Part shown: positions 1-7,897 of the stretch, in pieces | Position numbering within the stretch: position 1 is the stretch's first letter | Layout: the number at the start of each line of letters is the position of its first letter | Assembly: GCA_963575675.1 (NCBI GenBank) | Contig: CAUYUA010000220.1 | Span: 1-33,709, forward strand | Direction: 5' to 3' | DNA length: 33,709 nucleotides | Origin: CAUYUA01 sp963575675 | GTDB lineage: Bacteria; Pseudomonadota; Alphaproteobacteria; Azospirillales; Azospirillaceae | The notes under the pieces: model-generated | The model's input: the letters and a program-made list of their open reading frames with translations, nothing else | Databases searched by the model: none | What the model was told of the DNA's origin: nothing | Made by a program: the position numbers and the translations under genes

Positions 1-49
1 AAGTCTCGCCTATCAAATGGCGTTTGACAAGGTGGGAACAGGAGAACGC

Positions 50-181
50 TTACTCATAAACGCCGGGAGGCAGGGGGTAGGAGTAAAGCGCGATCGTATC
101 TTCCGCCTTAACCGGGGAGGCGCCGAACAAAAACGGCAAAACTCCAATGAGAGCGCCAAAAACGCACCGCTTCGTCTTCAT
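50..181 (-). CDS. Short secreted ORF, probably truncated by a stop
   Basis: The frame encodes 43 residues. The start is the ATG at 181, chosen because GAGGGAAG lies 5 bases upstream. Residues 1-26 form a good Sec signal peptide: a KTKR basic start, a hydrophobic core, and an SPVKA cleavage site. Only 17 residues follow (EDTIALYSYPLPPGVYE) before a TAA at 50-52. The same frame then stays open to the window edge, about 16 more codons. This suggests either a nonsense-truncated periplasmic protein or a very short secreted peptide. The start of the mature part loosely resembles extracellular solute-binding proteins, but too little is present to assign a family. Confidence 0.4.
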   Translation of the reverse strand: MKTKRCVFGALIGVLPFLFGASPVKAEDTIALYSYPLPPGVYE

Positions 182-235
182 TTCTTCCCTCGATTTCTTC
201 CCTTGAGAGTGACTGGACCCAATTGAAAATTGCAA

Positions 236-625
236 AGATTGATAATAAATTTTCAGGGTGATTTCAAGAAATATTTATTATGATTTAGAAAATAAGAAAT
301 GATATAAAAATAGAATTGAAATTTTATTAAATATAATTTGATATAGATCATATAAAATTTATACTAAATGTAGTTTTTATAATAATATTTTATACAAATG
401 ATGATTGTAAATTATCGCTTGTATGATTAATTATTAATATCACATCTTAATAAAGATATTTATTGAGATGTGATATTTTACTAAAAAAATATATTTTCAT
501 TTTAGTTTGTAATATTTATTATAAATTTCTACTGACTAACAATTGTCTTGAATCGGCTTGTGAGCGGTTTCCGATTCTCTTGGATAAACAAAAGCATCAG
601 AAACCGTCAGCGGCTACGGGTTAAT
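236..625. other. AT-rich intergenic stretch with one hairpin
   Basis: No gene is visible. The DNA is very AT-rich, well below the GC of the flanking coding DNA. A 15-bp inverted repeat (436-450 with 463-477, one G-U type mismatch, 12-base loop) surrounds the run CACATCTTAA. It lies downstream of the minus-strand chemoreceptor and may help end its transcript, but it lacks a clean T tract on that strand. Confidence 0.5.
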
Positions 626-2218
626 CTATGCGGCGTGAAGGCCGGAAATAAAGTGGTCAACTTGTTGTCCGAGATTTTTGAAGTTATTTTCTAAATTATT
701 AACAGAATCTGACATGGAAGCAGAAGAAATATTGCTAATTTCTGCAATATTTGATACTTCATTGACTGTTGTTTGCAAGGAGTTTGCGCCATCAGATGCC
801 ATAGTTAGTGAGCGATTTATTTCTTCAGCTGCTGCATTCTGTTGTTCTACGGCAGAAGCTATGGCGGCGCTTGTCGCGCTTATGTCTTTAATGACATCAA
901 CAATTTTTGCTATTTCAGTCGCTGCTGCATTTGTTGAGTTTTGGACGCTGGATATCTGAGATGATATCTCATCTGTCGCTCTGGCCGTTTGAGTCGCAAG
1001 GTTTTTTACTTCGTTTGCAACAACTGCGAAGCCTTTTCCGGCTTCTCCGGCGCGAGCGGCTTCAATGGTTGCGTTAAGAGCTAGAAGGTTGGTCTGGCTG
1101 GCGATATTTGTGATCAGGGTGACGACTGCGCCGATACGGTTAACGGATTCGACTAGACTGGATACTTTGCCGACGGTCATTGCGGCGCGTTCGGAAGCTG
1201 TGTCGGCGATGCGATGGGAGTTATGAGCTTGCAGACTAATTTCACGGACTGAAGCAACCATTTGGGTCATCGCCGCAGCCACAGTCTGGACGTTTCCGGA
1301 AACGTCTTGAGCTGTTCCGACGGCGTTTTGGCTCATTTTCATGTTTTGCCCTGAATTTTCCATCATAAGATTCGCGGAAGATCCAATATTCTCGACAACA
1401 ATTTGTAGCTGTTTTAGAAGAGCGCCTATGTTGGTTTCAAATTCAGAAGCAATTCTACGTAGAGATTCTCGTCTTTCAATGTCGTTCTGTTCTTTAAGCC
1501 GTTCAGTTTCTTGTTCCAACATCGTTTTCTGTAGGGCGTTTTCTTTGAAAGTTTGAACGGCGGCCGCCATTCGACCGACTTCGTCCTTACGTTCGAGCGC
1601 CGGCACAATAACATTAATGTCTCCGGAGGCCAGTTGCGTCATGGTTTGAGTCATGAGAATTAAAGGCTTTGTGATGCTGCGAATAATAATCACAACGAAT
1701 GCGCAGACTACTAATAATCCTCCTAAACCGACAAAGAAATTTTCAATCGCTTTTTGTTGAGATATGGCTTCAGAGCGTATTGTGGACAGTCTTACTTCGA
1801 CGGTTCCGATTTGTTTAGAGTTTTTCTTTTGGGCATCTTGTCGAATTACCGGCATTAATTTGCTTATGACGCCATAGCTTGTTTCATCGACATTTCCGTG
1901 AGAGACGAAAACCTTACCTGCCGCGTTTCGAATCACGCTTCCAACATAATCTGGGTCTTTGGCGAGTTGCGTTAAAACGCTGAGCCCTCCCTCTTCATCA
2001 AGGTTCCAAATTGCTTCCGCCGCGCCGCCGACCAAAACAAACGCCACCAATTGCGCCCGCTCTTCCAGGGATTGTTTGAATTCCCGGGTATGAACGGCGT
2101 TTTGCACTAAAATTGCGGCAATAGCGAACGTTGCCAAGAGAGCACCGATGATTGCCGAGGAACGAATCATCAGATTCCGCGAAAACACTTCGAACACGAA
2201 CTCCTCCATACAACCCAA
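626..2218 (-). CDS. Methyl-accepting chemotaxis protein, HAMP plus MA domain
   Basis: This is a membrane chemoreceptor that senses a ligand in the periplasm and controls CheA/CheW. Of 530 residues, a first membrane helix lies near 16-38, a periplasmic region of about 120 residues follows, and a second helix lies near 160-178. HAMP follows, and the cytoplasmic signalling domain fills the C-terminal half. The hairpin tip near 378-400 is the classic one (TNLLALNATIEAARAGE, then GKGFAVVANEVKNLA). No C-terminal CheR-binding pentapeptide is seen. The start is uncertain: a TTG at 2218 and an ATG at 2209 are available, but the strongest Shine-Dalgarno-like run, GGAGGAG, lies just after that ATG. A GTG a few codons downstream could therefore be the true start. 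The ligand cannot be predicted. Confidence 0.93.
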   Translation of the reverse strand: MGCMEEFVFEVFSRNLMIRSSAIIGALLATFAIAAILVQNAVHTREFKQSLEERAQLVAFVLVGGAAEAIWNLDEEGGLSVLTQLAKDPDYVGSVIRNAAGKVFVSHGNVDETSYGVISKLMPVIRQDAQKKNSKQIGTVEVRLSTIRSEAISQQKAIENFFVGLGGLLVVCAFVVIIIRSITKPLILMTQTMTQLASGDINVIVPALERKDEVGRMAAAVQTFKENALQKTMLEQETERLKEQNDIERRESLRRIASEFETNIGALLKQLQIVVENIGSSANLMMENSGQNMKMSQNAVGTAQDVSGNVQTVAAAMTQMVASVREISLQAHNSHRIADTASERAAMTVGKVSSLVESVNRIGAVVTLITNIASQTNLLALNATIEAARAGEAGKGFAVVANEVKNLATQTARATDEISSQISSVQNSTNAAATEIAKIVDVIKDISATSAAIASAVEQQNAAAEEINRSLTMASDGANSLQTTVNEVSNIAEISNISSASMSDSVNNLENNFKNLGQQVDHFISGLHAA

Positions 2219-3145
2219 ATTTTCTACTAGAACAGTTTATTCAAACGTTACCATTAAATCGCCTAATAAATACGTTTGCCTTAAGACGAATCGTCTCGCC
2301 GATTTAGAGTCGTTTTTTTGTCTTACATGTCAGGAGTGCGACTCGTGAACGCTCCAAATCGGCATCACAGATATTCCCTCGGCCGAATCATATTCAATCC
2401 TTTTGTCGTGTGAGCCGATTTATGAAGGCTTGAAAGTGATTTTGTTATGTTCTCTGTTGTTGTTATTATGTATATGGCAACGATCAATTTTATGTTTTAA
2501 AGGAAGCAAAGGCGAAAATCTGTTGTGTCATATTCATTACGGCATGTATAAGAAAGGCGAAAAATTACGGAAAATTTTACGTTTGTTTTATTTGTATGTA
2601 TTTATATTCGAATAGATTTTTATTAACTATTTGTTATTGCATTGAATAATTTTTCATAATCTTCCCTTCCGGCGCAGAGTCGTCTAGGTCGGGTGTCGGT
2701 GTTTTTTGGAGTAAAAATTTAAAAGTGATGGGGATATAGGGAAGATTATTTTGTTGTGTCGTCGGGGGGAATGATAGAAATTGTATAAAATACAATTTTA
2801 TTATTAAATATTATGGTTGCGTTTCCGGTTGAAAGCAGGTGATTCGCGATTTTTGAGCTTTCTGATTGCCGACTCGGAGAGGGAGGGGCGTTATAAGAAA
2901 ACGGGTCTAAGAATTGTGTTTTTGGTTGTTGGGAGAGAGAGAGGGGAAGGGGGAAGCACCCTCTTTGCATTCCTTTGTCTATCGACTAAAAACACAGTTC
3001 CTAGATCCGTTTTTTATAACGCGATTGTCCTAAAGATGCCGTCTTTCAATGATTTTGTCTTCAGAAGGCATTGAAAGACTTTTCTTTAGAAGGGATTTTC
3101 TTTATTTGTGTTTGCCGGAGTTGTCGTTGGGGGAAGGATAAGATT
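2219..3145. other. Long AT-rich intergenic region
   Basis: About 930 bases lie between the divergent chemoreceptor and 2TM genes. Short open frames exist (for example 2403-2615) but they lack ribosome sites and have biased, low-complexity composition, so I do not call them. Around 2989-3014 the run AACACAGTTCCTAGATCC followed by TTTTTT resembles a decayed half of the palindrome family described elsewhere. A perfect 11-bp inverted repeat follows at 3041-3051 and 3069-3079. Confidence 0.5.
3041..3079. repeat. 11-bp perfect inverted repeat upstream of the 2TM gene
   Basis: GTCTTTCAATG (3041-3051) is repeated as its exact reverse complement at 3069-3079, with a 17-base spacer. A T-rich stretch follows on the plus strand. 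It could be a weak terminator, an operator, or a leader hairpin of the gene starting at 3146. Confidence 0.4.
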
Positions 3146-3379
3146 ATGTTGGGTTCGAATGGTGCGGTTGCTTCATCCGGTGCGCGTAAGCGTATTCAGC
3201 GATTTAACGTTCATGTAAATATATATGTGGTTTCGGTTGTGGTGATGGCGGCGATCAACTATCTATATACGCCCCAGTCGCGTTGGTATTTATGGCCGTT
3301 GAGCGTGTGGGGTGGAGTTGTGGTCGCTCATGCGGCCTACGCCACCGGCGTGATCGAGAAATATCGTCGGCGCAAATAA
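3146..3379 (+). CDS. Small 2TM-domain membrane protein
   Basis: The protein has 77 residues and starts at the ATG at 3146, which follows a purine-rich ribosome site (GGGGAAGG) by about 8 bases. Upstream in-frame codons are less likely. It has a basic N-terminus (ARKRIQRFNVHVNIYV), one hydrophobic helix, a WYLWPLSVWGGVVVAHA segment, and a basic C-terminus (EKYRRRK). The order of basic FxxHxxxY helix, then the WxxWPLxxWG helix, matches the 2TM domain family (PF13239), whose function is unknown. Its last 43 bases overlap the 3' end of the SET-domain gene on the other strand. Confidence 0.75.
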   Translation: MLGSNGAVASSGARKRIQRFNVHVNIYVVSVVVMAAINYLYTPQSRWYLWPLSVWGGVVVAHAAYATGVIEKYRRRK

Positions 3380-3921
3380 GGCAAGCTGATCGGGAGAAGG
3401 CGTTTCTTTTCGGGAAGAGGCAAATTGCAAAAGCCGACGATTTCTTCGCGGCAAAAGACGCCTCCGCATGCGCAAGGCAATCGCCAATCGGCGTGGTTTT
3501 CGCATGTGCTGTAGTGGAATAAGATTTCTTCTTCGGCGCGAATGTCGCGTAGGGCAAAAAAATAAGTTCCGGCAGGAGCGAACCCGATGTTGGGGTCGCA
3601 GCTATGATTAATGAAATCTTCAATCCCGCCAATTCCCTCCAGAAACCAATCGTCGTCGGTTTGCATGATTCGGCCTTGATACTTCGCCCAATCGATTCGA
3701 TCGTATTCTTGGCGATGAACTTTGCGGCCTTGGAACATCGGCGCCACAGGCTCGCCGCGTGTGATTGGTTTCTGGGTGAAGACACCCTCTCCAGCGATCG
3801 TGGACGCTGCGCGAATCAGTCGGTCGAGATCGAACGCGAGTGAATCGAGCGGGCTGAATTGGACGGCGTCGTAGAGCGACGTCGCATGAGTGGCGTGAGA
3901 TGGCGTGGTGGACGTATGCAT
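3337..3921 (-). CDS. SET-domain methyltransferase-like protein
   Basis: The protein has 194 residues and carries the hallmarks of a SET lysine methyltransferase. A GEGVF cofactor-loop motif lies at 44-48 and NHSCDPN at 105-111. An EEILFHYS segment ends the SET core at 131-138. A post-SET zinc motif, CxCxxxxC, uses Cys150, Cys152 and Cys157. Such bacterial proteins use S-adenosylmethionine; the target here is unknown. The usual catalytic tyrosine position reads HYS rather than the more common DY, which keeps the tyrosine. The ribosome site before the ATG at 3921 is weak. The gene converges on, and overlaps by 43 bases, the 2TM gene. It is not part of an evident operon. Confidence 0.85.
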   Translation of the reverse strand: MHTSTTPSHATHATSLYDAVQFSPLDSLAFDLDRLIRAASTIAGEGVFTQKPITRGEPVAPMFQGRKVHRQEYDRIDWAKYQGRIMQTDDDWFLEGIGGIEDFINHSCDPNIGFAPAGTYFFALRDIRAEEEILFHYSTCENHADWRLPCACGGVFCREEIVGFCNLPLPEKKRLLPISLPYLRRRYFSITPVA

Positions 3922-4484
3922 GTGGCGCGCCGTTCAAGTGGAAGTTTTGGAACCTCAGAGAGAGTGGCGAATCGAAATTGTTGCGCAAGAAAAAAAGCAG
4001 TTTGGCGATGGCCTCCCGAGTCGTTTGTTTCCTTTATTCACAAGCAAACGATTCGGGTTTAAATTGTTGCGTCGATGCAATGGTCATATATTAAGGTTTT
4101 TTTTCCATCAAAATGATGCGAGTTGTCGCGATGACAAAATCTTGCCAAAATGATCAAGAGCGATTAGTGTCTCCACCGCAACGGTAGACAACTGCCGTGT
4201 GAAGGTTTCGTGAGGGGAACGTTGGGAGAAAGCGAGGCGTTCGCTTCTGTTGTTTTCTCGTTCCGTTTCGTCTAAGCGTTTTGTCTAAGTGTTCATCGAG
4301 TCGGGTTATATCGTTTTCAAGAATTCGGAATGTCGCCGCAACGGTTGCTCTTGTTTGATCGCTCGTGTTCGACTATCGTCTTTGGGGGGTGGTCGTTTTC
4401 CGTTGTCGCGCGTCATGTCGTTGCTCGAATCGACACCTTAGTTTTTCATCATCTGTGTATCTTTACATTAGGACGGAGAAAGAC
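3922..4484. other. Intergenic region and leader of the small-protein array
   Basis: No convincing gene was found in about 560 bases. A 7-bp hairpin with an ACAA loop (4181-4187 with 4192-4198, one G-U pair) lies in the probable upstream region of the tandem small genes. No sigma-70 promoter could be picked with confidence. Confidence 0.4.
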
Positions 4485-4805
4485 ATGCGCAAACTGCTCA
4501 TTGTTGCCCTGGTCGCTCTCATCGGTCTTCTTCCTGTGACGTCTTTCGCGCAGACGCAGTCCCAGGCTCCCGTAGCCGCCAAAAGCTCCGACGGAATGTA
4601 TCCGCTCGTGGTTGGCCTTGGCGCCATTGCCGGCGTGGTTGGCTTCAATTTGGCTGCTTTGGGTTGGGGCGCCATTCCGATGGTCGGCGCTTATGCTCGG
4701 GGCGCGGTGGTGCCTGCGACGGCGTCCGTGGCGATGAGCCGGGTTTACGCGACCATCAGCGCCGTCACCGGCGCCTTGATCGCCAACTCGCTCTACAGCC
4801 GTTAA
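4485..4805 (+). CDS. Small secreted/membrane protein, tandem paralog 1
   Basis: The protein has 106 residues and starts at the ATG at 4485 behind GGAGAAAGAC. Residues 1-22 form a signal peptide (MRKLLIVALVALIGLLP, cleavage after SFA). A glycine-rich hydrophobic segment follows (YPLVVGLGAIAGVVGFNLAA), then a proline- and glycine-containing loop. A second hydrophobic segment lies near the end (SRVYATISAVTGALIANSLYS). It is the first of three neighbouring paralogs sharing this plan. The glycine spacing suggests tightly packed helices in the inner membrane. I do not recognise a named family or function. Confidence 0.8.
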   Translation: MRKLLIVALVALIGLLPVTSFAQTQSQAPVAAKSSDGMYPLVVGLGAIAGVVGFNLAALGWGAIPMVGAYARGAVVPATASVAMSRVYATISAVTGALIANSLYSR

Positions 4806-4913
4806 TGGCGTCTTGAAGAATTTCGATATTTCAACGAAATTCCGATTCGCTTTACAATCGGCGCTTTATTATGGCGCCGCTGCCCCGCTCTTTAGGCCCT
4901 CTGAGGAGGAAAC

Positions 4914-5243
4914 ATGCGTAAGCTGATTATTGTCGCCCTGGTCGCGCTGATTGGTTTGCTGCCGGTTATGGTTCCCACCGGCGCTCAGGCTCAGGCTCAG
5001 TCCCAACAGCAGGCCGTCGCCAAAACGTCCGATCACCGTTTGTTGGCCGTCGGCGCCGGCGCGATTCTGGGCATCGTCTTCTTCAACATGCTGACCTATC
5101 CTCTGGGGTCGGTTCCGTTCGCCGGAGCCCCCTTGTCTCCCACCCCGGTGGACATCGCTCTTGGTAGCCGTTTGGTTGCGGCTGCGACGGCAGGCGGCGG
5201 TGCCTTGATCGCTCACTACCTCTACGGCGTCTTCGGAAACTGA
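4914..5243 (+). CDS. Small secreted/membrane protein, tandem paralog 2
   Basis: The protein has 109 residues and an excellent ribosome site (GAGGAGGAAAC before the ATG). It starts almost identically to paralog 1 (MRKLIIVALVALIGLLPVM), followed by a short Ala/Gln-rich stretch. It then has a glycine-rich hydrophobic helix (LLAVGAGAILGIVFFNMLTY), a loop with GSVPFAG, and the terminal motif SRLVAAATAGGGALIAHYLYG. It lies 108 bases after paralog 1 in the same direction. Each copy has its own ribosome site, so they are probably co-transcribed but separately translated. Function is unknown. Confidence 0.8.
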   Translation: MRKLIIVALVALIGLLPVMVPTGAQAQAQSQQQAVAKTSDHRLLAVGAGAILGIVFFNMLTYPLGSVPFAGAPLSPTPVDIALGSRLVAAATAGGGALIAHYLYGVFGN

Positions 5244-5304
5244 GCCGTCGATCAAGCTCCTGCCCAGTCCTAGAACGGTTTTTTCCATCGCGAGGAGTTA
5301 TCTT

Positions 5305-5625
5305 ATGCGCAGACTGGTTCTTGTCGCTTTGCTCGCCTTGATCGGGTTTATGCCACTGACGGCCTCCGCTCAGCAGCCGACCGCTGTGAAGGCTGCTGCG
5401 CCTGCGTCCGACAATGTTTATCCGTTGGTTTTGGCTCTCGGCGCGACCGCCGGCATCGCCACCGTCAACTGGATGACTTATGGCTTCGGCACTCTGCCTT
5501 TGTCGCTGGGCACTTCCGGCGTTGGTGCGACCATTGCTCCCGCCGCCGCCGCCGCCAGCCGTATTTACGTGATTACTTCCGGAGTTGCCGGAGCTTGGAT
5601 CGCAAGCTGGCTTTACGGAAAGTAA
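5305..5625 (+). CDS. Small secreted/membrane protein, tandem paralog 3
   Basis: The protein has 106 residues and starts at the ATG at 5305 after CGAGGAG. Its signal peptide (MRRLVLVALLALIGFMPLTA, cut near ASA-QQP), central helix (YPLVLALGATAGIATVNWMT) and terminal helix (SRIYVITSGVAGAWIASWLYG) align with the other two paralogs. It lies 61 bases after paralog 2 and is followed by a strong intrinsic terminator, so the three genes look like one transcription unit. The middle loop is the variable part among copies. Function is unknown. Confidence 0.8.
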   Translation: MRRLVLVALLALIGFMPLTASAQQPTAVKAAAPASDNVYPLVLALGATAGIATVNWMTYGFGTLPLSLGTSGVGATIAPAAAAASRIYVITSGVAGAWIASWLYGK

Positions 5626-5738
5626 TGCGCAGCGCTTTCGTTGCGGTTAAGCTGTGTGCGTTTATCGTGCGGCTTGAATGGGGCGAAAGCGGTGTTCATG
5701 TTCTTAATACGCAGAGCGTGTTCGGCGTTTAGCGTCAT

Positions 5739-5769
5739 CTGGGGCCGTTTTTGGCCCCAGACTTTTTTC
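5739..5769 (+). terminator. Rho-independent terminator of the small-protein array
   Basis: CTGGGGCC (5739-5746) pairs perfectly with GGCCCCAG (5753-5760) across a GTTTTT loop, and a long T-rich run follows. It lies 113 bases after the third paralog and has the textbook form for the plus strand. Confidence 0.9.
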
Positions 5770-5949
5770 TTCTCTTTCTTTTGGGTGATTTTTAGAATTC
5801 CTATTAATAAAAATAGTTTGTTTTGTCGGTGAGTTCGGAGGAAGGGAGCGAAGACAAGTTTTTGGGACTTCCGATTAAACAGATTAAACAGAGTGCATTC
5901 GTTTTTTTATTTATGTTATTTGCTTTGGAGATGATGGAAGGGCGAGGGC

Positions 5950-7002
5950 GTGGTGAGTGAGCCAGGGGCGACGGTTGTCGGCCTTACGGCTGTGATCGTC
6001 GCGGTCACAGAGGAAGTCCCGCGTGTCTTGGTCGTCCGAAGGATGACTCACCGATTGGCGCCGCCTTTAGATTCGATTCTCGATTCAGATGTGGTGGCGC
6101 GTGCGACGCCAGCAGACGCATTGCCGTTTGGTCCGTTTGATGCTGCGCGTCATCGCACACTGGAAAGTGGTCTGCGGAATTGGGTTGAAGAGCAGACAGG
6201 TTTGCCTTTGCGTTATGTTGAGCAGCTTTACACTTTTGGCGACCGATACCGTGATCCTCGGGAATTGGCGGGGGGAGCGCGGGTTGTGTCTGTGGGTTAT
6301 ATTGCTTTGGTGCGAGAGGCTCCTCTGTCAGGCAGCGGAGAGGCTGAATGGCGAAATTGGTACGATTATTTTCCCTGGGAGGATTGGCGAAACGGTCAAC
6401 CGGCGGTTATTGATCAAGCGATTCGTCCGGCGCTGATTTGTTGGGCTGAAAGCGTTCAGAATCGCCCGCTGAGTCGGGCGCGTCAGGAGCGCGTGATGTT
6501 GGCGTTTGGTGGAGACGCTAATCCTTGGGATTCCGAACGCGCTTTGGAGCGCTATGAGCTTCTTTATGAGGCCGGTTTGGTTTCGGAGGCTGTGCGGGAT
6601 CGGCGTATATTGAGCAGCTTGGAGACGACGTCTTCGGATTCTATTTCTGAGGCGGCGCGGCGCGTAGGAACTCCGATGGCGTTGGATAATCGCCGAATTC
6701 TTGCCGTGGCCTTAGGGCGTTTGCGCGGTAAGCTGACGTATCGGCCTTTGGTCTTTGACCTGCTGCCGCCTAATTTTACGCTTTATCAGCTTCAAAGGCT
6801 GGTTGAGGCCTTATCGGGGGGAAGATTGCACAAGCAAAATTTTCGTCGATTGGTGGTGGGTGGTGGGTTGGTCGAGCCAACTGGGCAGGTTGAGAATCGT
6901 ACAGGGGGGCGTCCGGCGGAGCTGTTTCGATTTCGGCGGGAAGTGTTGCGGGAGCGTGCAACTTTAGGGATTGGTTTGCCTATAATGCGCAATGCGCATT
7001 AG
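5950..7002 (+). CDS. Nudix-like regulator with C-terminal winged helix (NrtR-like)
   Basis: The protein has 350 residues and starts with GTG at 5950 (or the adjacent GTG at 5953) after GGAAGGGCGAGGG. The N-terminal half has a Nudix-like fold pattern, but the Nudix box is degenerate: the segment around SGLRNWVEEQTGL lacks the full GX5EX7REUXEEXGU pattern, so hydrolase activity is doubtful. The C-terminal ~90 residues (LRGKLTYRPLVFDLLPPNFT, then LYQLQRLVEALSG) match the winged-helix part of NrtR-type regulators, which usually repress NAD-metabolism genes in response to ADP-ribose. Compared with typical NrtR (about 230 residues) there is an extra middle region. No NAD gene lies beside it. The family is likely; the regulon is inferred. 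Confidence 0.7.
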   Translation: MVSEPGATVVGLTAVIVAVTEEVPRVLVVRRMTHRLAPPLDSILDSDVVARATPADALPFGPFDAARHRTLESGLRNWVEEQTGLPLRYVEQLYTFGDRYRDPRELAGGARVVSVGYIALVREAPLSGSGEAEWRNWYDYFPWEDWRNGQPAVIDQAIRPALICWAESVQNRPLSRARQERVMLAFGGDANPWDSERALERYELLYEAGLVSEAVRDRRILSSLETTSSDSISEAARRVGTPMALDNRRILAVALGRLRGKLTYRPLVFDLLPPNFTLYQLQRLVEALSGGRLHKQNFRRLVVGGGLVEPTGQVENRTGGRPAELFRFRREVLRERATLGIGLPIMRNAH

Positions 7003-7184
7003 GAAGATCGTTTTGCGAAAAAGGAGGCCACTCACGGCTTTTTTACGATCCCGAGCGGTCAGGAACACAGTCTCTGAATGTTTAATTTTCTATGTAGAGA
7101 GACGAAGCAAAAGGAAAGCCGAGAAGACCTTCCTTTTGACGTCTTTTCGTTGTTTTCCACAAGTCCAAAAAGCCTAGACAAAGC

Positions 7185-7508
7185 CTAGACGGCGTCTTCT
7201 GTTGGCGTGACTGTGGGAGGTTTGGGGGGCTGGTGGGCAATTCCTGTTTCGATGATCGTATTTCCCTTGCTCAATTTCCCGGTCATAACAATGAATCCTC
7301 CTGGATTCGCAGCGACGGAAGCTGCCGCTTTTTGTAAAGACGCGCCTTTGACACTGGTTGTCAAAACACCCGTGCCGTAATCGACCTCAAGAGGTATTAT
7401 GGCAGTTTTTCCGCCGGGCGTTCCTGGAGGGGGGGCCAAATCAATCGGAAAAACTTCGACAGGAACTGCGACGGTGAGTTTGATGGTTTTGGCTGGAATG
7501 GACGGCAT
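7185..7508 (-). CDS. Small hypothetical protein, beta-rich
   Basis: The protein has 107 residues. The ATG at 7508 follows GAGAAGG by a few bases, which supports a real gene. There is no signal peptide or membrane helix. The sequence alternates short hydrophobic strands with a proline/glycine turn (APPPGTPGG). Near residues 69-90 it has PGGFIVMTGKLSKGNTIIE, then GIAHQPPK. This last segment faintly resembles the C-terminal tail domain of some FinO/ProQ-like proteins, but without the RNA-binding core, so I assign no function. A run of seven C on the coding strand lies in the proline/glycine turn. Confidence 0.6.
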   Translation of the reverse strand: MPSIPAKTIKLTVAVPVEVFPIDLAPPPGTPGGKTAIIPLEVDYGTGVLTTSVKGASLQKAAASVAANPGGFIVMTGKLSKGNTIIETGIAHQPPKPPTVTPTEDAV

Positions 7509-7897
7509 TGGACCTTCTCTTAGGCTGGTCTGTTTTAGAGATAAGGCAAGGGCCGAACAGGACGAAAGGGAGGCCCCCCTGTTGAAAAGAAAGTGTGAGA
7601 ATGTGCATTGACACGCGAGAAGAATAACTTACGCGCTTCCTTTCGTCGAGAGCGTTTCGAAGAAGGAAGTCTCACACCCAGAAAATATGGGGCGCCAGAA
7701 GCAGTTTCAAGATAAATCCGGTTTGTTGGAGTCGCTATTTGTTGGAGGTGCATGATTGATTTACATCGTTCTTACGATCGGAAATCATTGAGTAAGGTTT
7801 AATCAATGTATTGTGCGGAGATGAGAAGATGTGGATTTTATTCTCCTTAGGTTGTTTTTAACAAGTTAACTCACGAGCATCTTCTTCGGCGGATATT
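7509..7897. other. Intergenic region between two minus-strand genes
   Basis: About 390 bases separate the stop of the poly-HAMP chemoreceptor from the start of the small hypothetical gene. No gene, terminator with a T tract, or repeat stands out. It presumably holds the promoter of the small gene. Confidence 0.4.

Noticed and set aside
2403..2615. 70-residue hydrophobic open frame
   Set aside because: No ribosome site, AT-driven composition, and no family resemblance; it lies in a long AT-rich intergenic region.
7056..7080. Terminator after the NrtR-like gene
   Set aside because: The run GCGGTCAGGAACACAGTCTCTGAATG resembles the palindrome family but only 4 bp can pair, so I treat it as a decayed copy.
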